64,000 bases of DNA from Staphylococcus muscae (lineage in GTDB: Bacteria > Bacillota > Bacilli > Staphylococcales > Staphylococcaceae), in the NCBI RefSeq assembly GCF_003019275.1, contig NZ_CP027848.1, positions 496,001 through 560,000 on the forward strand, read 5' to 3'. The position numbers were made by a program, and so were the translations under genes. The notes beneath the pieces are model-generated. The model was given only the letters and a program-made list of their open reading frames with translations, searched no databases and was not told the origin of the DNA. Each line of letters begins with the position of its first letter. Position 1 is the first letter of the stretch. Of the stretch, positions 47,499 to 58,377 are shown one piece after another.

Positions 47499-47513
47499 TT
47501 GAAAGCGCTTTAC
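47499..47513. promoter_or_regulatory. Candidate catabolite-responsive element (cre) before ndk
   Basis: TTGAAAGCGCTTTAC fits the relaxed cre consensus WTGAAARCGYTTWNN at every position. It lies 8 bases after the hepT stop and about 50 bases before ndk, over a possible -35 (TTGAAA) with TAGTAT 17 bases downstream. CcpA control of ndk is an inference. Confidence 0.5.
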
Positions 47514-47561
47514 ATACATGATAGTATATTGATGTATGTTTATTAATAAGGGGGATTTTTC

Positions 47562-48011
47562 ATGGAAAGAACATTTGTAATGATCAAGCCAGATGCGGTT
47601 CAACGTAAACTGATTGGAGAAATCGTACAGCGCATTGAACGTAAGGGGTTAAAATTAGTAGCTGCGAAGTTAATGACTGTACCGCAATCTTTAGCAGAGA
47701 CACATTATGCTGAACATAAAGAAAGACCATTCTACAATAGTTTGATTAGCTTTATTACATCAGCACCTGTATTTGCGATGGTATTAGAAGGAGAAGATGC
47801 AGTTAACATCTCTCGTCATATCATCGGTGCAACAAATCCATCAGAAGCCTCACTAGGCACAATTCGTGGTGATTTAGGTTTAACAGTAGGACGCAATGTC
47901 GTTCATGGGTCAGACTCAGTTGAATCAGCTGAACGAGAAATTGCACTATGGTTTGATGAATCAGAGATTAGTTCATACACTTTACCAGAAGATGTATGGG
48001 TTTACGAATAA
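47562..48011 (+). CDS. ndk: Nucleoside diphosphate kinase
   Basis: A 149-residue enzyme. It has the start [19 protein letters not shown], the [20 protein letters not shown] segment (split over about 87-106), and the catalytic-histidine motif [12 protein letters not shown] (about 115-126). It equilibrates nucleoside di- and triphosphates. AAGGGGG lies about nine bases upstream of the ATG. In S. aureus ndk is followed closely by aroC; here an insertion sequence and about 2 kb intervene. Confidence 0.96.
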   Translation: MERTFVMIKPDAVQRKLIGEIVQRIERKGLKLVAAKLMTVPQSLAETHYAEHKERPFYNSLISFITSAPVFAMVLEGEDAVNISRHIIGATNPSEASLGTIRGDLGLTVGRNVVHGSDSVESAEREIALWFDESEISSYTLPEDVWVYE

Positions 48012-48025
48012 TAGTATCATGTATG

Positions 48026-48052
48026 GAAGGGTCAGTTTGGCCTTTCTTTTTT
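48026..48052 (+). terminator. Terminator after ndk
   Basis: GGAAGG (48025-48030) can pair with CCTTTC (48041-48046), followed by TTTTTT. The stem is short. Confidence 0.6.
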
Positions 48053-48144
48053 GGATGTCCATCTTTTGTGGTGGGCAGATAATTAAAAGTAACTAATTTT
48101 ATATTTAACTTAATCATAACACGTAGTAATCACTACATTCATTT

Positions 48145-48180
48145 AAGCGTACAGTTATTCATTAATTGTACGCTTTTTGA
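48145..48180. terminator. Second hairpin downstream of ndk
   Basis: AAGCGTACA (48145-48153) pairs exactly with TGTACGCTT (48168-48176), then TTTTG. It lies in the gene-free flank of the insertion sequence and may end transcripts from either side. Confidence 0.7.
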
Positions 48181-48367
48181 GTACTATCATTTCTTTAATA
48201 CTCACTTGCCAAGGCGCCTCACTTCAACTAATTTTGGCTTTATTGAATAAGTGAAGCCAAAATGGATTTTCAGTTCGGCTTGTTGCCTTAGGCGTCTCGT
48301 ATTAGAAATGATTTTACACCATACAGTTATATGAGCGTTTGTGACATGTTAAGTTACGAGGTAATCT
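48181..48367. other. Gene-free left flank of the ISL3-type element
   Basis: No gene is visible. It holds two imperfect direct repeats beginning TTGCC (48207 TTGCCAAGGCGCCTC and 48281 TTGCCTTAGGCGTCTC) and a perfect ATTTTGGCTT (48231-48240)/AAGCCAAAAT (48254-48263) hairpin. The left terminal inverted repeat of the element should lie here, but I could not identify it. Confidence 0.4.
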
Positions 48368-49678
48368 TTATGCAACACAGCTTAATAGCTCTTGCTTTTT
48401 AGAACGTTGATACAGCTTAAAAATGATGAGTATTCTCGCTTTAAAGTTATTAAAGTTGCGATAGCCATATGATACACGTTTAATAAGCTTAATTTTATTA
48501 TTGATACCTTCAATCGCTCCATTGTTAAACTTCGGGTACTTGATTGTTGAGTAAAGGACATACTCGTATTTCTTATAGAATCGAATGATACGCCAAACAC
48601 CACGTGATACATGCTTCTTTTCGACACCCATTAAAGTTTCTTTGAAACGTAACCAGTCACATTGTTTCAATGCTTCACGAAGTTGATGAACTAACATATA
48701 AGTGTCATAGAGCTGCTGATCAAGACTTAGTAGATATGTTAAAACATCTCTTGATGTTGTGTACGTTTTGAAAGACTTCGACCAAAAGTATTCATAACTA
48801 TTAATATCCTGCCTGTCAGAAAGAAAGAGTTTCCAGTGCTTTTTCATTTTCGTGTAATCTGTTGATGATCGATAGCGATAAGCATTCATTACAGAAATAC
48901 GTTGCTTATTTAATTCACGATTAAGGTGCTGAACAATGTGAAAGCGATCAAAGATCAAAATCGCATTTGGAAATACTTCATGAATGAAGTTGATGTATGG
49001 TTCATACATATCAGCAGTTACAGTTTTAACAGCTAATCGTTCACGTCGATCAAAGCGATAGAAGTACTCTTTGAGTTTATGAATACGTCTATCTTCTAAG
49101 ATATCAATAATCTGATTCGTTTCATTATCTATAAACAAAAAACTCATCGCTGTTGTCACGTTCTTAACGCTTTTAAACTCATCTATGGAGATATGTTTTG
49201 GCAATCCAGATGAAGGTTTGACTATTAATGATTGTGAGAGTTGATGAATACATCTTTTAACTGTACTCGGTGAAACACTACAATCATGAGCGATATCTAT
49301 CTCACACTGTACACGTGTGAGTTTATCCTGAATCGCTAATTTCACACGGTTGGTAATAAAGCAGTTACTATCAACAATGTTTGTTTGAGCCGTAAAAGTC
49401 TTTAAACAATGTAGACACTTAAAGCGTTCTTTCGCTAAATTAAGATAAACATTGGATTCTTGAGATTTTAATAGTGTTAAACGCGAAACGCGTTTACCAT
49501 GCTTATGGATTTGCCCATCATTGACACAACCACACTTCATACAAGCTTTGGGTGTATAAGAAAGTGTTCCATAAACAACCGTAGAAAGCCGACCACGCAC
49601 TTCTACATCTTCTTCCACCTTAAGAACTTGAATATTTTCATCTTTTATTTTTAGTAGTTTTAATATATCATTACACAT
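48368..49678 (-). mobile_element. ISL3-family transposase, apparently intact
   Basis: A 436-residue transposase with no frameshift. The N-terminus has a zinc-finger-like set (C47, C50, and C88, C91 in RFKCLHCLKTF). A helix-turn-helix region lies around 125-150 (IAHDCSVSPSTVKRCIHQ). The DDE core is visible as D166 in SIDEFKS, a second acidic region near D223/D244 (TADMYEPY...ILIFDRFHIVQHLN), and the glutamate in NGAIEGINNKIK, followed by the family's YGYRNFNNF motif. The gene lies between ndk and aroC, neighbours in S. aureus, so it is an insertion. Terminal inverted repeats and target duplication could not be defined by eye, so only the coding part is given. Confidence 0.9.
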
Positions 49679-49777
49679 AGGCGCATCATGTCTCCTCTTT
49701 ATTTTTTTGTTTAGTCACTTAAAATTATAGAGGCGTGCGCGCTTTTTTTGTATCCAAATGATTTAAAACATAAAAAA

Positions 49778-49815
49778 GGCGGGATAGCATTTCATGCCAT
49801 CCCACCACAAAAGAT
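49778..49815. repeat. Hairpin repeat right of the insertion sequence
   Basis: GGCGGGATAGCAT (49778-49790) pairs with ATGCCATCCCACC (49794-49806) with two mismatches. The adjoining CCCACCACAAAAGAT (49801-49815) is the exact reverse complement of 48061-48075 on the other side of the insertion sequence. It resembles the intergenic repeat family or an orphan terminator. The rest of the 49679-50016 gap holds no gene. Confidence 0.5.
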
Positions 49816-49891
49816 TAAGACCCTCTTTTTTTGTTTATTTTTATATAGACTACTTTTCATTTTAGTCAGTAAAAGCGATAAAATATTTTGA

Positions 49892-49906
49892 AGTTTTCTG
49901 TTAATT
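49892..49906. promoter_or_regulatory. Candidate CodY box upstream of aroC
   Basis: AGTTTTCTGTTAATT matches the CodY consensus AATTTTCWGAAAATT at 12 of 15 positions. It lies about 110 bases before the aroC start, upstream of a TATGAT that could be a -10. CodY control of the chorismate operon is an inference. Confidence 0.4.
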
Positions 49907-50016
49907 AAATATATGATTTATGCTATGATGAGAAACATATCTAATAATTGAGCGATTGTAAATACTTGTCTAAGGGTAGATACATATTTTTGCGCTTGAG
50001 AAGGAGTGTTATACAA

Positions 50017-51183
50017 ATGAGATTTTTAACAGCTGGAGAATCGCATGGGCCACAACTGACAGTGATTGTTGAAGGGTTACCAGCAAATATGAAAGTCGAT
50101 ATTGAGTCTTTGAACAATGAGATGTATAAGCGACAAGGTGGGTATGGTCGTGGGCGACGTATGCAAATCGAAAAAGATAGTGTCGAGATTGTTTCGGGTG
50201 TCCGCCACGGCTATACGCTCGGTAGCCCAATTACGATTGTGATAAAAAATGATGATTTCACACATTGGCGTAATATTATGGGAGCAGCACCGATTAGCGA
50301 ACAAGAAGAAGCTGATATGAAGCGCGTCATTACTAAACCAAGACCCGGTCATGCTGACTTGGTTGGAGGGCTAAAATATCAACATCGAGACTTGCGCAAT
50401 GTACTCGAACGTTCATCTGCACGTGAAACTGCTGCGCGTGTCGCAGTTGGTGCATTATGTAAACAATTACTCCAACAACTAGATATCGATGTGTACAGTC
50501 GTGTCGTTGCCATTGGCGGGATTCATGACGCATCAGAATACGATATCGCAACAATTAAAGAACACGTAGACACCAATGATGTACGTGTTGTTGACGAAAC
50601 AATTGCTCAACAGATGAGAGATAAGATTGATCAAGCGAAACAAGATGGAGATTCTATCGGTGGTGTTGTTCAAGTCATTGTAGATCATATGCCGGTCGGT
50701 ATTGGTAGTTATGTGCATTACGACCGTAAATTGGATGGACGCATCGCTCAAAGTATCGTTGGTATTAATGCATTTAAAGGAGTATCTTTTGGAGAAGGCT
50801 TTGCAGCAGGCGACAAGTTAGGAAGCGAAATACAAGATCCAATTCTCTATGATGATACACATGGTTACTACCGTGCTTCTAATCATCTCGGTGGTTTAGA
50901 AGGTGGTATGTCGAATGGAATGCCGTTAATTGTCAATGGAGTAATGAAACCAATCCCAACATTATATCGACCATTAGCTTCTGTCGATATCAATTCAAAA
51001 GAACCGTTCAAAGCAACAATTGAACGCTCAGATAGTTGTGCAGTTCCCGCTGCAAGTATTGTTTGTGAACACGCTGTAACATTTGAAGTGGCACGTGCAT
51101 TATTAGAAGAATTTGAGTCGAACAATATGTCGATTCTTAAAAATCAAGTTGATCAACGTCGTGAAATGAACATTAACTTTTAA
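50017..51183 (+). CDS. aroC: Chorismate synthase
   Basis: A 388-residue FMN-dependent enzyme. Signatures are [16 protein letters not shown] at the start, [14 protein letters not shown] [11 protein letters not shown] (about 38-48), the [15 protein letters not shown] block near 130 and [18 protein letters not shown] late. It converts EPSP to chorismate, the branch point to Phe, Tyr, Trp, folate and menaquinone. GAGAAGGAG upstream selects ATG 50017; a longer frame to 49948 runs through the leader. It is the first gene of aroC-aroB-aroA. Confidence 0.96.
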   Translation: MRFLTAGESHGPQLTVIVEGLPANMKVDIESLNNEMYKRQGGYGRGRRMQIEKDSVEIVSGVRHGYTLGSPITIVIKNDDFTHWRNIMGAAPISEQEEADMKRVITKPRPGHADLVGGLKYQHRDLRNVLERSSARETAARVAVGALCKQLLQQLDIDVYSRVVAIGGIHDASEYDIATIKEHVDTNDVRVVDETIAQQMRDKIDQAKQDGDSIGGVVQVIVDHMPVGIGSYVHYDRKLDGRIAQSIVGINAFKGVSFGEGFAAGDKLGSEIQDPILYDDTHGYYRASNHLGGLEGGMSNGMPLIVNGVMKPIPTLYRPLASVDINSKEPFKATIERSDSCAVPAASIVCEHAVTFEVARALLEEFESNNMSILKNQVDQRREMNINF

Positions 51184-51196
51184 TAGGGGGACGATC

Positions 51197-52288
51197 ATGG
51201 AATTTACAACGACTTATGTATCTCAAAATTACCCTATCATCGTTTCACACCATGCAATTCAGAAATTGACACAATATACTGCTAACTATCAGCATGTCTT
51301 TGTGTTTGTAGATGAACACGTTTCAACACATTGGTCTTCAAAAATTCAAGAAGTAATTGCATATCATGTTGATGAGACATTTGTTTTACCTGCGGGAGAG
51401 CAGATTAAAACATTCCAACACTTCCAATCTTATTTAGAGCAGTTATTGAGTTTTCAACCAAGTAGAAATACATGTCTCATCGCCATTGGTGGTGGTGCAG
51501 TTGGAGACTTTGTCGGCTTTTTAGCTGCGACATTGTTACGTGGTGTCGACTTTATACAAGTTCCTACTACTATCTTGGCACATGATTCAAGTATTGGTGG
51601 AAAAGTAGGAATTAATGCGAGACAAGGAAAGAATTTAATCGGTGCCTTTCATAGACCAACCGCAGTGCTTTATGATTTAGACTTTTTGACATCTTTACCG
51701 CCTAGCGAAGTATTAAGCGGTTATGGGGAAGTATACAAACATGCACTCTTAAATGACAACTCATTTGTTAACGCATTAGAAACAACATACAAAGACACAG
51801 CATCATTGTTAAAATTAACTAACATGGAACAATATTTGATGAAGGGCATTCAAACAAAATTGAACATCGTCGTAAATGATGAAAAAGAACAAGGTCAACG
51901 CCAATGGTTAAATCTCGGTCATACGTTCGGACATGCAGTCGAATATGAGACAAAAATACCGCATGGACACGCTGTTATGATCGGTATTCTCTATCAAATG
52001 ATTGTTTCAAATCAAATGCTTGGGGTGTCACATACAGTTCGTCGTTATTATGATTATTTTCAAACACTTGGCTATCCGCTTCACCTGATTGATACACTTT
52101 CTTTTGAGCCGTTATTACAACTGATGAAACAAGATAAGAAAAATAATCAATCAGGTATACGTATGGTTTTACTCAAAAATATTGGTGATCCAACTGTCAA
52201 AACCGTTCCAATTGAGATACTACAACAAGCTTTTAATCACTTGAAAGCGCTAAGAAAGGAGTCTACTACAAATGACAACATTGATTGA
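51197..52288 (+). CDS. aroB: 3-dehydroquinate synthase
   Basis: A 363-residue enzyme. The NAD-binding region reads [21 protein letters not shown] (about 94-114, split), followed by [19 protein letters not shown], and the zinc ligands lie around [12 protein letters not shown] and the two histidines in [10 protein letters not shown] and PHGHAV. It cyclises DAHP to 3-dehydroquinate, the second shikimate step. AGGGGG lies before the ATG. It overlaps aroA by 17 bases. Confidence 0.95.
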   Translation: MEFTTTYVSQNYPIIVSHHAIQKLTQYTANYQHVFVFVDEHVSTHWSSKIQEVIAYHVDETFVLPAGEQIKTFQHFQSYLEQLLSFQPSRNTCLIAIGGGAVGDFVGFLAATLLRGVDFIQVPTTILAHDSSIGGKVGINARQGKNLIGAFHRPTAVLYDLDFLTSLPPSEVLSGYGEVYKHALLNDNSFVNALETTYKDTASLLKLTNMEQYLMKGIQTKLNIVVNDEKEQGQRQWLNLGHTFGHAVEYETKIPHGHAVMIGILYQMIVSNQMLGVSHTVRRYYDYFQTLGYPLHLIDTLSFEPLLQLMKQDKKNNQSGIRMVLLKNIGDPTVKTVPIEILQQAFNHLKALRKESTTNDNID

Positions 52289-53564
52289 CATACATGCTCC
52301 ATTGAAAGGGGAAATCATCGTTCCTGGTGATAAATCAATGACCCATCGTGCAATTATCCTTTCTTCACTAGCGAAGGGAACGTCTACTATTCATCAACCG
52401 CTACTTGGTGAGGATTGTTTGCGCACAGCAGAAATTTTCCGATTACTTGGCGTGTCTATCGATGTCCAAGATGATCGAATAATTATTGATTCACCCGGCT
52501 ATCAGCACTTTAAAACACCACATCAAGTGCTTTACACAGGCAATTCGGGAACAACAACACGCTTACTCGCTGGATTGTTAGGCGGCGTTGGCCTACAAAG
52601 CGTCTTATCCGGTGACTTCTCAATCGGTAAACGACCGATGGGGCGGATCTTGACACCGTTACAACAAATGCATATTGATATCACTGGTGTTGACGGAGAC
52701 TTCACGCCATTAATTGTTCAACCAAGTAAAGTGCGTGGTATTCACTATCAAATGCCTGTTGCAAGTGCACAAGTGAAAAGTGCCATCTTGTTCGCAGGAT
52801 TGTTTGCTGATGAAGAAACTGTCATAGATGAAATGGATCTCTCACGTAATCATACAGAAACGATGTTTGCACATTATGGTATTCCGATTGAAACAGCGTC
52901 TTTACGCGTTAAACTCCCTTCGCGCGGTATCGATCATATTGAACAAGCAGATTTTTATGTACCTGGAGACATCTCATCTGCCGCTTTCTTTATTGTTGCT
53001 GGTTTAATTCTTCCTGGCAGCGACATTACAATACATCATGTTGGCATTAATCCAACACGAGATGGTATTCTAGATGTTGTCAAAAATATGGGTGGTAATC
53101 TTACTATTTTTAATGTAACAGATGGTCCCGAACCGACCGCTTCTATTCGTGTACAATATACACCTGATTTGAAAAGTACTGAAATCAGTGGGAACTTGAT
53201 TCCTAGATGTATTGATGAACTGCCTATCATTGCTTTACTCTGTACACAAGCTCAAGGTTCAAGTATTATAAAAAATGCTGAAGAATTAAAGGTAAAAGAA
53301 ACCAATCGAATTGACACAACGGCAAAAGAATTAAACAAGCTCGGTTTAATGCTTGAACCAACTGAAGATGGTCTCATCATTCATCCATCATCCATTTCAA
53401 AAATAGCTGAGTTAGATAGTCATACGGACCACCGTATCGGTATGATGTTGGCAATTGCTTCAGCCTTGTCACCGAAAAAGTATCATATTAGCCAATTTGA
53501 CAGTGTCAATGTGTCATTTCCTGGTTTCTTATCTGTTTTAAAACAATTAGAAAATGAGGGATAA
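52272..53564 (+). CDS. aroA: 3-phosphoshikimate 1-carboxyvinyltransferase (EPSP synthase)
   Basis: A 430-residue two-domain enzyme. [19 protein letters not shown] near residue 18 carries the conserved lysine. [17 protein letters not shown] (about 92-108) and the late [12 protein letters not shown] with the final DHRIGMM motif are all present. The TGNSGTTTR form (Ala replaced by Thr relative to GNAGT types) recalls class II, glyphosate-tolerant enzymes such as that of S. aureus. It makes EPSP, the substrate of AroC. AAAGGAG lies nine bases before the ATG inside aroB. Confidence 0.95.
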   Translation: MTTLIDIHAPLKGEIIVPGDKSMTHRAIILSSLAKGTSTIHQPLLGEDCLRTAEIFRLLGVSIDVQDDRIIIDSPGYQHFKTPHQVLYTGNSGTTTRLLAGLLGGVGLQSVLSGDFSIGKRPMGRILTPLQQMHIDITGVDGDFTPLIVQPSKVRGIHYQMPVASAQVKSAILFAGLFADEETVIDEMDLSRNHTETMFAHYGIPIETASLRVKLPSRGIDHIEQADFYVPGDISSAAFFIVAGLILPGSDITIHHVGINPTRDGILDVVKNMGGNLTIFNVTDGPEPTASIRVQYTPDLKSTEISGNLIPRCIDELPIIALLCTQAQGSSIIKNAEELKVKETNRIDTTAKELNKLGLMLEPTEDGLIIHPSSISKIAELDSHTDHRIGMMLAIASALSPKKYHISQFDSVNVSFPGFLSVLKQLENEG

Positions 53565-53565
53565 C

Positions 53566-55369
<1,804 letters not shown>

Positions 55370-55389
55370 ATTGTCACGAGGTAAATATC

Positions 55390-55977
55390 ATGTCTCTTAA
55401 AGAACTCATGCGTGCTTTTTTGTTTGATAAGCCATTTCTTTATTTTTTACTCTTCTGCAACGTATTAGGGACGATTTATGGATATATTTGGTACGAAGGT
55501 CAACTATCACAAACACCTTGGTATTTTTGGCCGTTCGTACCAGACAGTCCAACCGCAACCCTCTTTTTATCAATCAGTATCTTATTGTTTATATTGAATA
55601 AACAATCATCCATTGTTGATACGCTCGCCTTTGTCACACTATTCAAATACGGCGTTTGGGCTGTCATCATGAATATTATGCTTTTTTATGAAGACAACAC
55701 CATCTATATCGTAGGGGTTATGCTTATCATGTCACATGGCATCATGGCTATCCAAGCACTCATGTTCATACCAAGATTTCGATTTACGTTCGTCAGTCTT
55801 GCAGTCACAATCGTATGGGTCATTCACAACGATGTCATCGACTATGTATTTCACCAATATCCAGTCTACGGACCGCTAGCAAGTTACGAAAGTCTCATTG
55901 GATATATTGCGTTTTGGCTATCTATAATTCCGCTCCTTTACGTTATTCTAAAAATTAAGCGCCGCACAAGTAAATAG
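55390..55977 (+). CDS. ypjA: DUF1405 membrane protein YpjA
   Basis: A 195-residue integral membrane protein with about six hydrophobic segments: FLYFLLFCNVLGTIYGYIW near the start, then segments around 58-70, 78-98, 104-125, 133-150 and 170-188. The WYEGQLSQTPWYFWPFVPDSPTATLF loop (residues about 34-59) is characteristic of DUF1405. Its function is unknown. ACGAGG lies eight bases before the ATG. It sits between ypiB and the membrane protease gene, as in other staphylococci. Confidence 0.83.
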   Translation: MSLKELMRAFLFDKPFLYFLLFCNVLGTIYGYIWYEGQLSQTPWYFWPFVPDSPTATLFLSISILLFILNKQSSIVDTLAFVTLFKYGVWAVIMNIMLFYEDNTIYIVGVMLIMSHGIMAIQALMFIPRFRFTFVSLAVTIVWVIHNDVIDYVFHQYPVYGPLASYESLIGYIAFWLSIIPLLYVILKIKRRTSK

Positions 55978-56028
55978 TTTGACCCTATAACATGAACCAC
56001 GTAAAATATAACAAAAGGAGTGAACAAC

Positions 56029-56724
56029 ATGTCTTTAGTATCAATGATCGTATATTTTGCCATCATAATGATTCTTCCAATGTACGCACAACACAGTGTA
56101 AAATCAAACTATGAAAAATATTCAAAAGTGAGATCAACAAGTGGTAAAACAGGTAGAGAAGTGGCATTAGAAATATTACATGCCAATGGGATAAATGACG
56201 TCGACGTCCAACGAGGAAATGGCTTTTTGACAGATCACTATGACCCTAGAAAGAAAGTTGTCGTTTTATCACCAGCAAACTATGACCGCCCAAGTGTAGC
56301 CGGAACAGCTATTGCAGCACACGAAGTAGGACATGCCATTCAACACTATGAAGGTTATTTCTTCTTACGTTTCCGCACAGCACTTGTTCCTGTGGCAAAC
56401 TTAGGTAGTTCATTATCATATATCTTTATTATGATGGGCGTTGTATTAACTGCAATGAATAGTGCTTTTGGAACATCAGCATTGTGGATTGGTATTTTCT
56501 TAATGGCCTTTGCAGTGTTATTCTCAATTGTTACTTTACCAGTTGAGTTTGATGCGAGTAAACGTGCTATGACTCAAATTAAGAAGATGCAAATCGTTAA
56601 TGAAAATGAATACAAACATGCAGGTCGTGTTCTAAGAGCAGCAGCAATGACATATGTCGCAGCAACAGCTGTTGCAGTGGCAGAGCTATTACGCTTCATC
56701 TTACTTGCACGTTCTCAAGAATAG
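56029..56724 (+). CDS. Membrane zinc metallopeptidase (YugP family)
   Basis: A 231-residue protein with one N-terminal transmembrane helix (about 1-20). The zinc motif HEVGHAIQH lies near residue 101 and two or three hydrophobic helices lie around 120-180, one ending in LPVEFDASKRA, which holds the third ligand glutamate. These are the marks of the YugP/zinc metallopeptidase family 2 (DUF2314-unrelated, formerly neutral zinc metallopeptidase). The substrate is unknown. AAGGAG nine bases upstream selects ATG 56029. A strong terminator follows. Confidence 0.87.
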   Translation: MSLVSMIVYFAIIMILPMYAQHSVKSNYEKYSKVRSTSGKTGREVALEILHANGINDVDVQRGNGFLTDHYDPRKKVVVLSPANYDRPSVAGTAIAAHEVGHAIQHYEGYFFLRFRTALVPVANLGSSLSYIFIMMGVVLTAMNSAFGTSALWIGIFLMAFAVLFSIVTLPVEFDASKRAMTQIKKMQIVNENEYKHAGRVLRAAAMTYVAATAVAVAELLRFILLARSQE

Positions 56725-56729
56725 TCTTG

Positions 56730-56763
56730 AAAAGCTGAAACAGATTCTGTTTCAGCTTTTTTG
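56730..56763 (+). terminator. Terminator after the zinc metallopeptidase gene
   Basis: AAAAGCTGAAACAGA (56730-56744) pairs with TCTGTTTCAGCTTTT (56746-56760), followed by TTT. Confidence 0.93.
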
Positions 56764-56909
56764 TGTCTTTCTACAATCATACAAATTGGATATGTAACTA
56801 TGAACAGATACACATCGTTTTTTATTCATCTTATAAGCATCTAGAATTGCTCAAGAAGGCAGATACATGTATCATGAAAGAGAATGCTTAATAAGAAAGA
56901 GGTCATATC

Positions 56910-57230
56910 ATGTCAAAATCTATGCACGAGATGCAACAAGAAGTAGATGCTTATATTTCACAATTCAAAGCAGGGTATTTCTCTCCACTTGCTAATCTAG
57001 CACGCATGACGGAAGAAGTGGGTGAGCTTGCGCGTGAAATCAATCATTATTACGGAGAAAAACGTAAAAAAGAAAGTGAAGAAATGAACACAATTGAAGC
57101 AGAACTCGGCGATAATTTATTCGTATTACTTTGTATCGCGAACTCACTCAATATTGATATGACAAACAGTTTTAATCAAACGATGCACAAGTTTAATACA
57201 CGTGATAAAGATCGTTTTGAGAGAAAATAA
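56910..57230 (+). CDS. ypjD: MazG-type nucleotide pyrophosphohydrolase YpjD
   Basis: A 106-residue helical protein of the MazG superfamily. The metal-binding helix has EEVGELAREI (about residues 33-42) and the second has EAELGDNLFVLLCIAN, giving the EExxE...ExxD arrangement. It probably hydrolyses non-canonical or excess nucleoside triphosphates; specificity is not known. AAGAGG lies about nine bases before the ATG. bshA follows after 13 bases and the ypjD-bshA linkage is conserved in Bacillales. Confidence 0.87.
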   Translation: MSKSMHEMQQEVDAYISQFKAGYFSPLANLARMTEEVGELAREINHYYGEKRKKESEEMNTIEAELGDNLFVLLCIANSLNIDMTNSFNQTMHKFNTRDKDRFERK

Positions 57231-57243
57231 AGGAGGTCTTTAC

Positions 57244-58377
57244 ATGAAAATAGGAATTACGTGTTATCCCTCTATCGGCGGGTCAGGTGTGATTGCAACT
57301 GAACTCGGTATTTTGATGGCAGAACGTGGCCATGAAGTACACTTTATCACGTCCAATATGCCTTTTAGGCTCAACAAACCGATTCCTAATATTACTTTTC
57401 ACCAAGTAGATGTGAATCAATATGCTGTCTTCCAATATCCACCCTATGACATTTCATTGAGTACAAAAATTGCGAATGTTATCAACGAATATGATTTGGA
57501 CGTGTTACATATGCATTACGCAATTCCACATGCGATATGTGGCATTCTTGCACGACAAATGTCAGGTAAAGATATTAAAATTATGACAACGCTTCACGGT
57601 ACAGATATCACTGTTCTTGGGTACGATCATGCTTTGCGTAACGCAATCAAGTTTGGCATTGAACAAAGTGATGTCGTGACAAGTGTCAGCCAATCACTTA
57701 AAGAAGAAACTTATGACATCATTAAACCAAACAAAGATATTGTTCCAATTTATAATTTCGTACGTGAATCGGAATTTCCAACAGGTTATCAACCCGAACT
57801 CAAGACAAGCTATGGAATCGCAGAAGATGAAAAAGTCATCATCCATGTATCGAACTTCCGTAAAGTAAAGCGAATAGATACAATTATTGACACATTCAAG
57901 CTAATTCGCCAAGAAATGAAATCAAAACTATTATTGATTGGCGATGGGCCAGAACTTCTCGATATGCGCGAAAAAGTCCGTGAATTACAATTACAAGATG
58001 ATGTATTATTTTTAGGCAAGCAAGATTGTGTCAGTAATTTTTATCAAATCTCAGACTTAGTCCTCTTAATGAGTGAAAAAGAAAGTTTTGGTCTAACATT
58101 ACTTGAAGCGATGACAACAGGCGTTGTTCCCATTGGTACATATGCAGGTGGTATTAAAGAAGTCATCAAACATGGGGAAACTGGATATTTAGTCGATATA
58201 GGAGATAGTCAACATGCTGCGGAGTATGCGATAAAGTTATTGTCCAATCCACAGCTGTATAAACAAATGCAGCAACGTATGTTAACAGATGTTCAACAAC
58301 GCTTTCACTCGTCTATTATTGCTGATCAGTACGAGGACCAGTACCGTCAAATGATTGGAGAATCCAACGATGCATGA
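57244..58377 (+). CDS. bshA: N-acetyl-alpha-D-glucosaminyl L-malate synthase BshA
   Basis: A 377-residue GT4 glycosyltransferase. The N-terminal domain opens with GITCYPSIGGSGVIATELG and contains HMHYAIPHA and TLHGTDITVLG. The C-terminal UDP-sugar site has VSNFRKVKR, LIGDGPE and the ESFGLTLLEAMTTGVVPIGT block (about 285-303). It joins UDP-GlcNAc to L-malate, the first step of bacillithiol synthesis, and so supports BrxB and YpdA also encoded here. AAAGGAGG before ATG 57244 fixes the start. It overlaps cca by eight bases. Confidence 0.95.
   Translation: MKIGITCYPSIGGSGVIATELGILMAERGHEVHFITSNMPFRLNKPIPNITFHQVDVNQYAVFQYPPYDISLSTKIANVINEYDLDVLHMHYAIPHAICGILARQMSGKDIKIMTTLHGTDITVLGYDHALRNAIKFGIEQSDVVTSVSQSLKEETYDIIKPNKDIVPIYNFVRESEFPTGYQPELKTSYGIAEDEKVIIHVSNFRKVKRIDTIIDTFKLIRQEMKSKLLLIGDGPELLDMREKVRELQLQDDVLFLGKQDCVSNFYQISDLVLLMSEKESFGLTLLEAMTTGVVPIGTYAGGIKEVIKHGETGYLVDIGDSQHAAEYAIKLLSNPQLYKQMQQRMLTDVQQRFHSSIIADQYEDQYRQMIGESNDA

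Noticed and set aside
48181..49760. Terminal inverted repeats of the ISL3-type element
   Set aside because: GGCG.CTC-like words occur on both sides but align as direct or partial matches only, so I did not assign ends.
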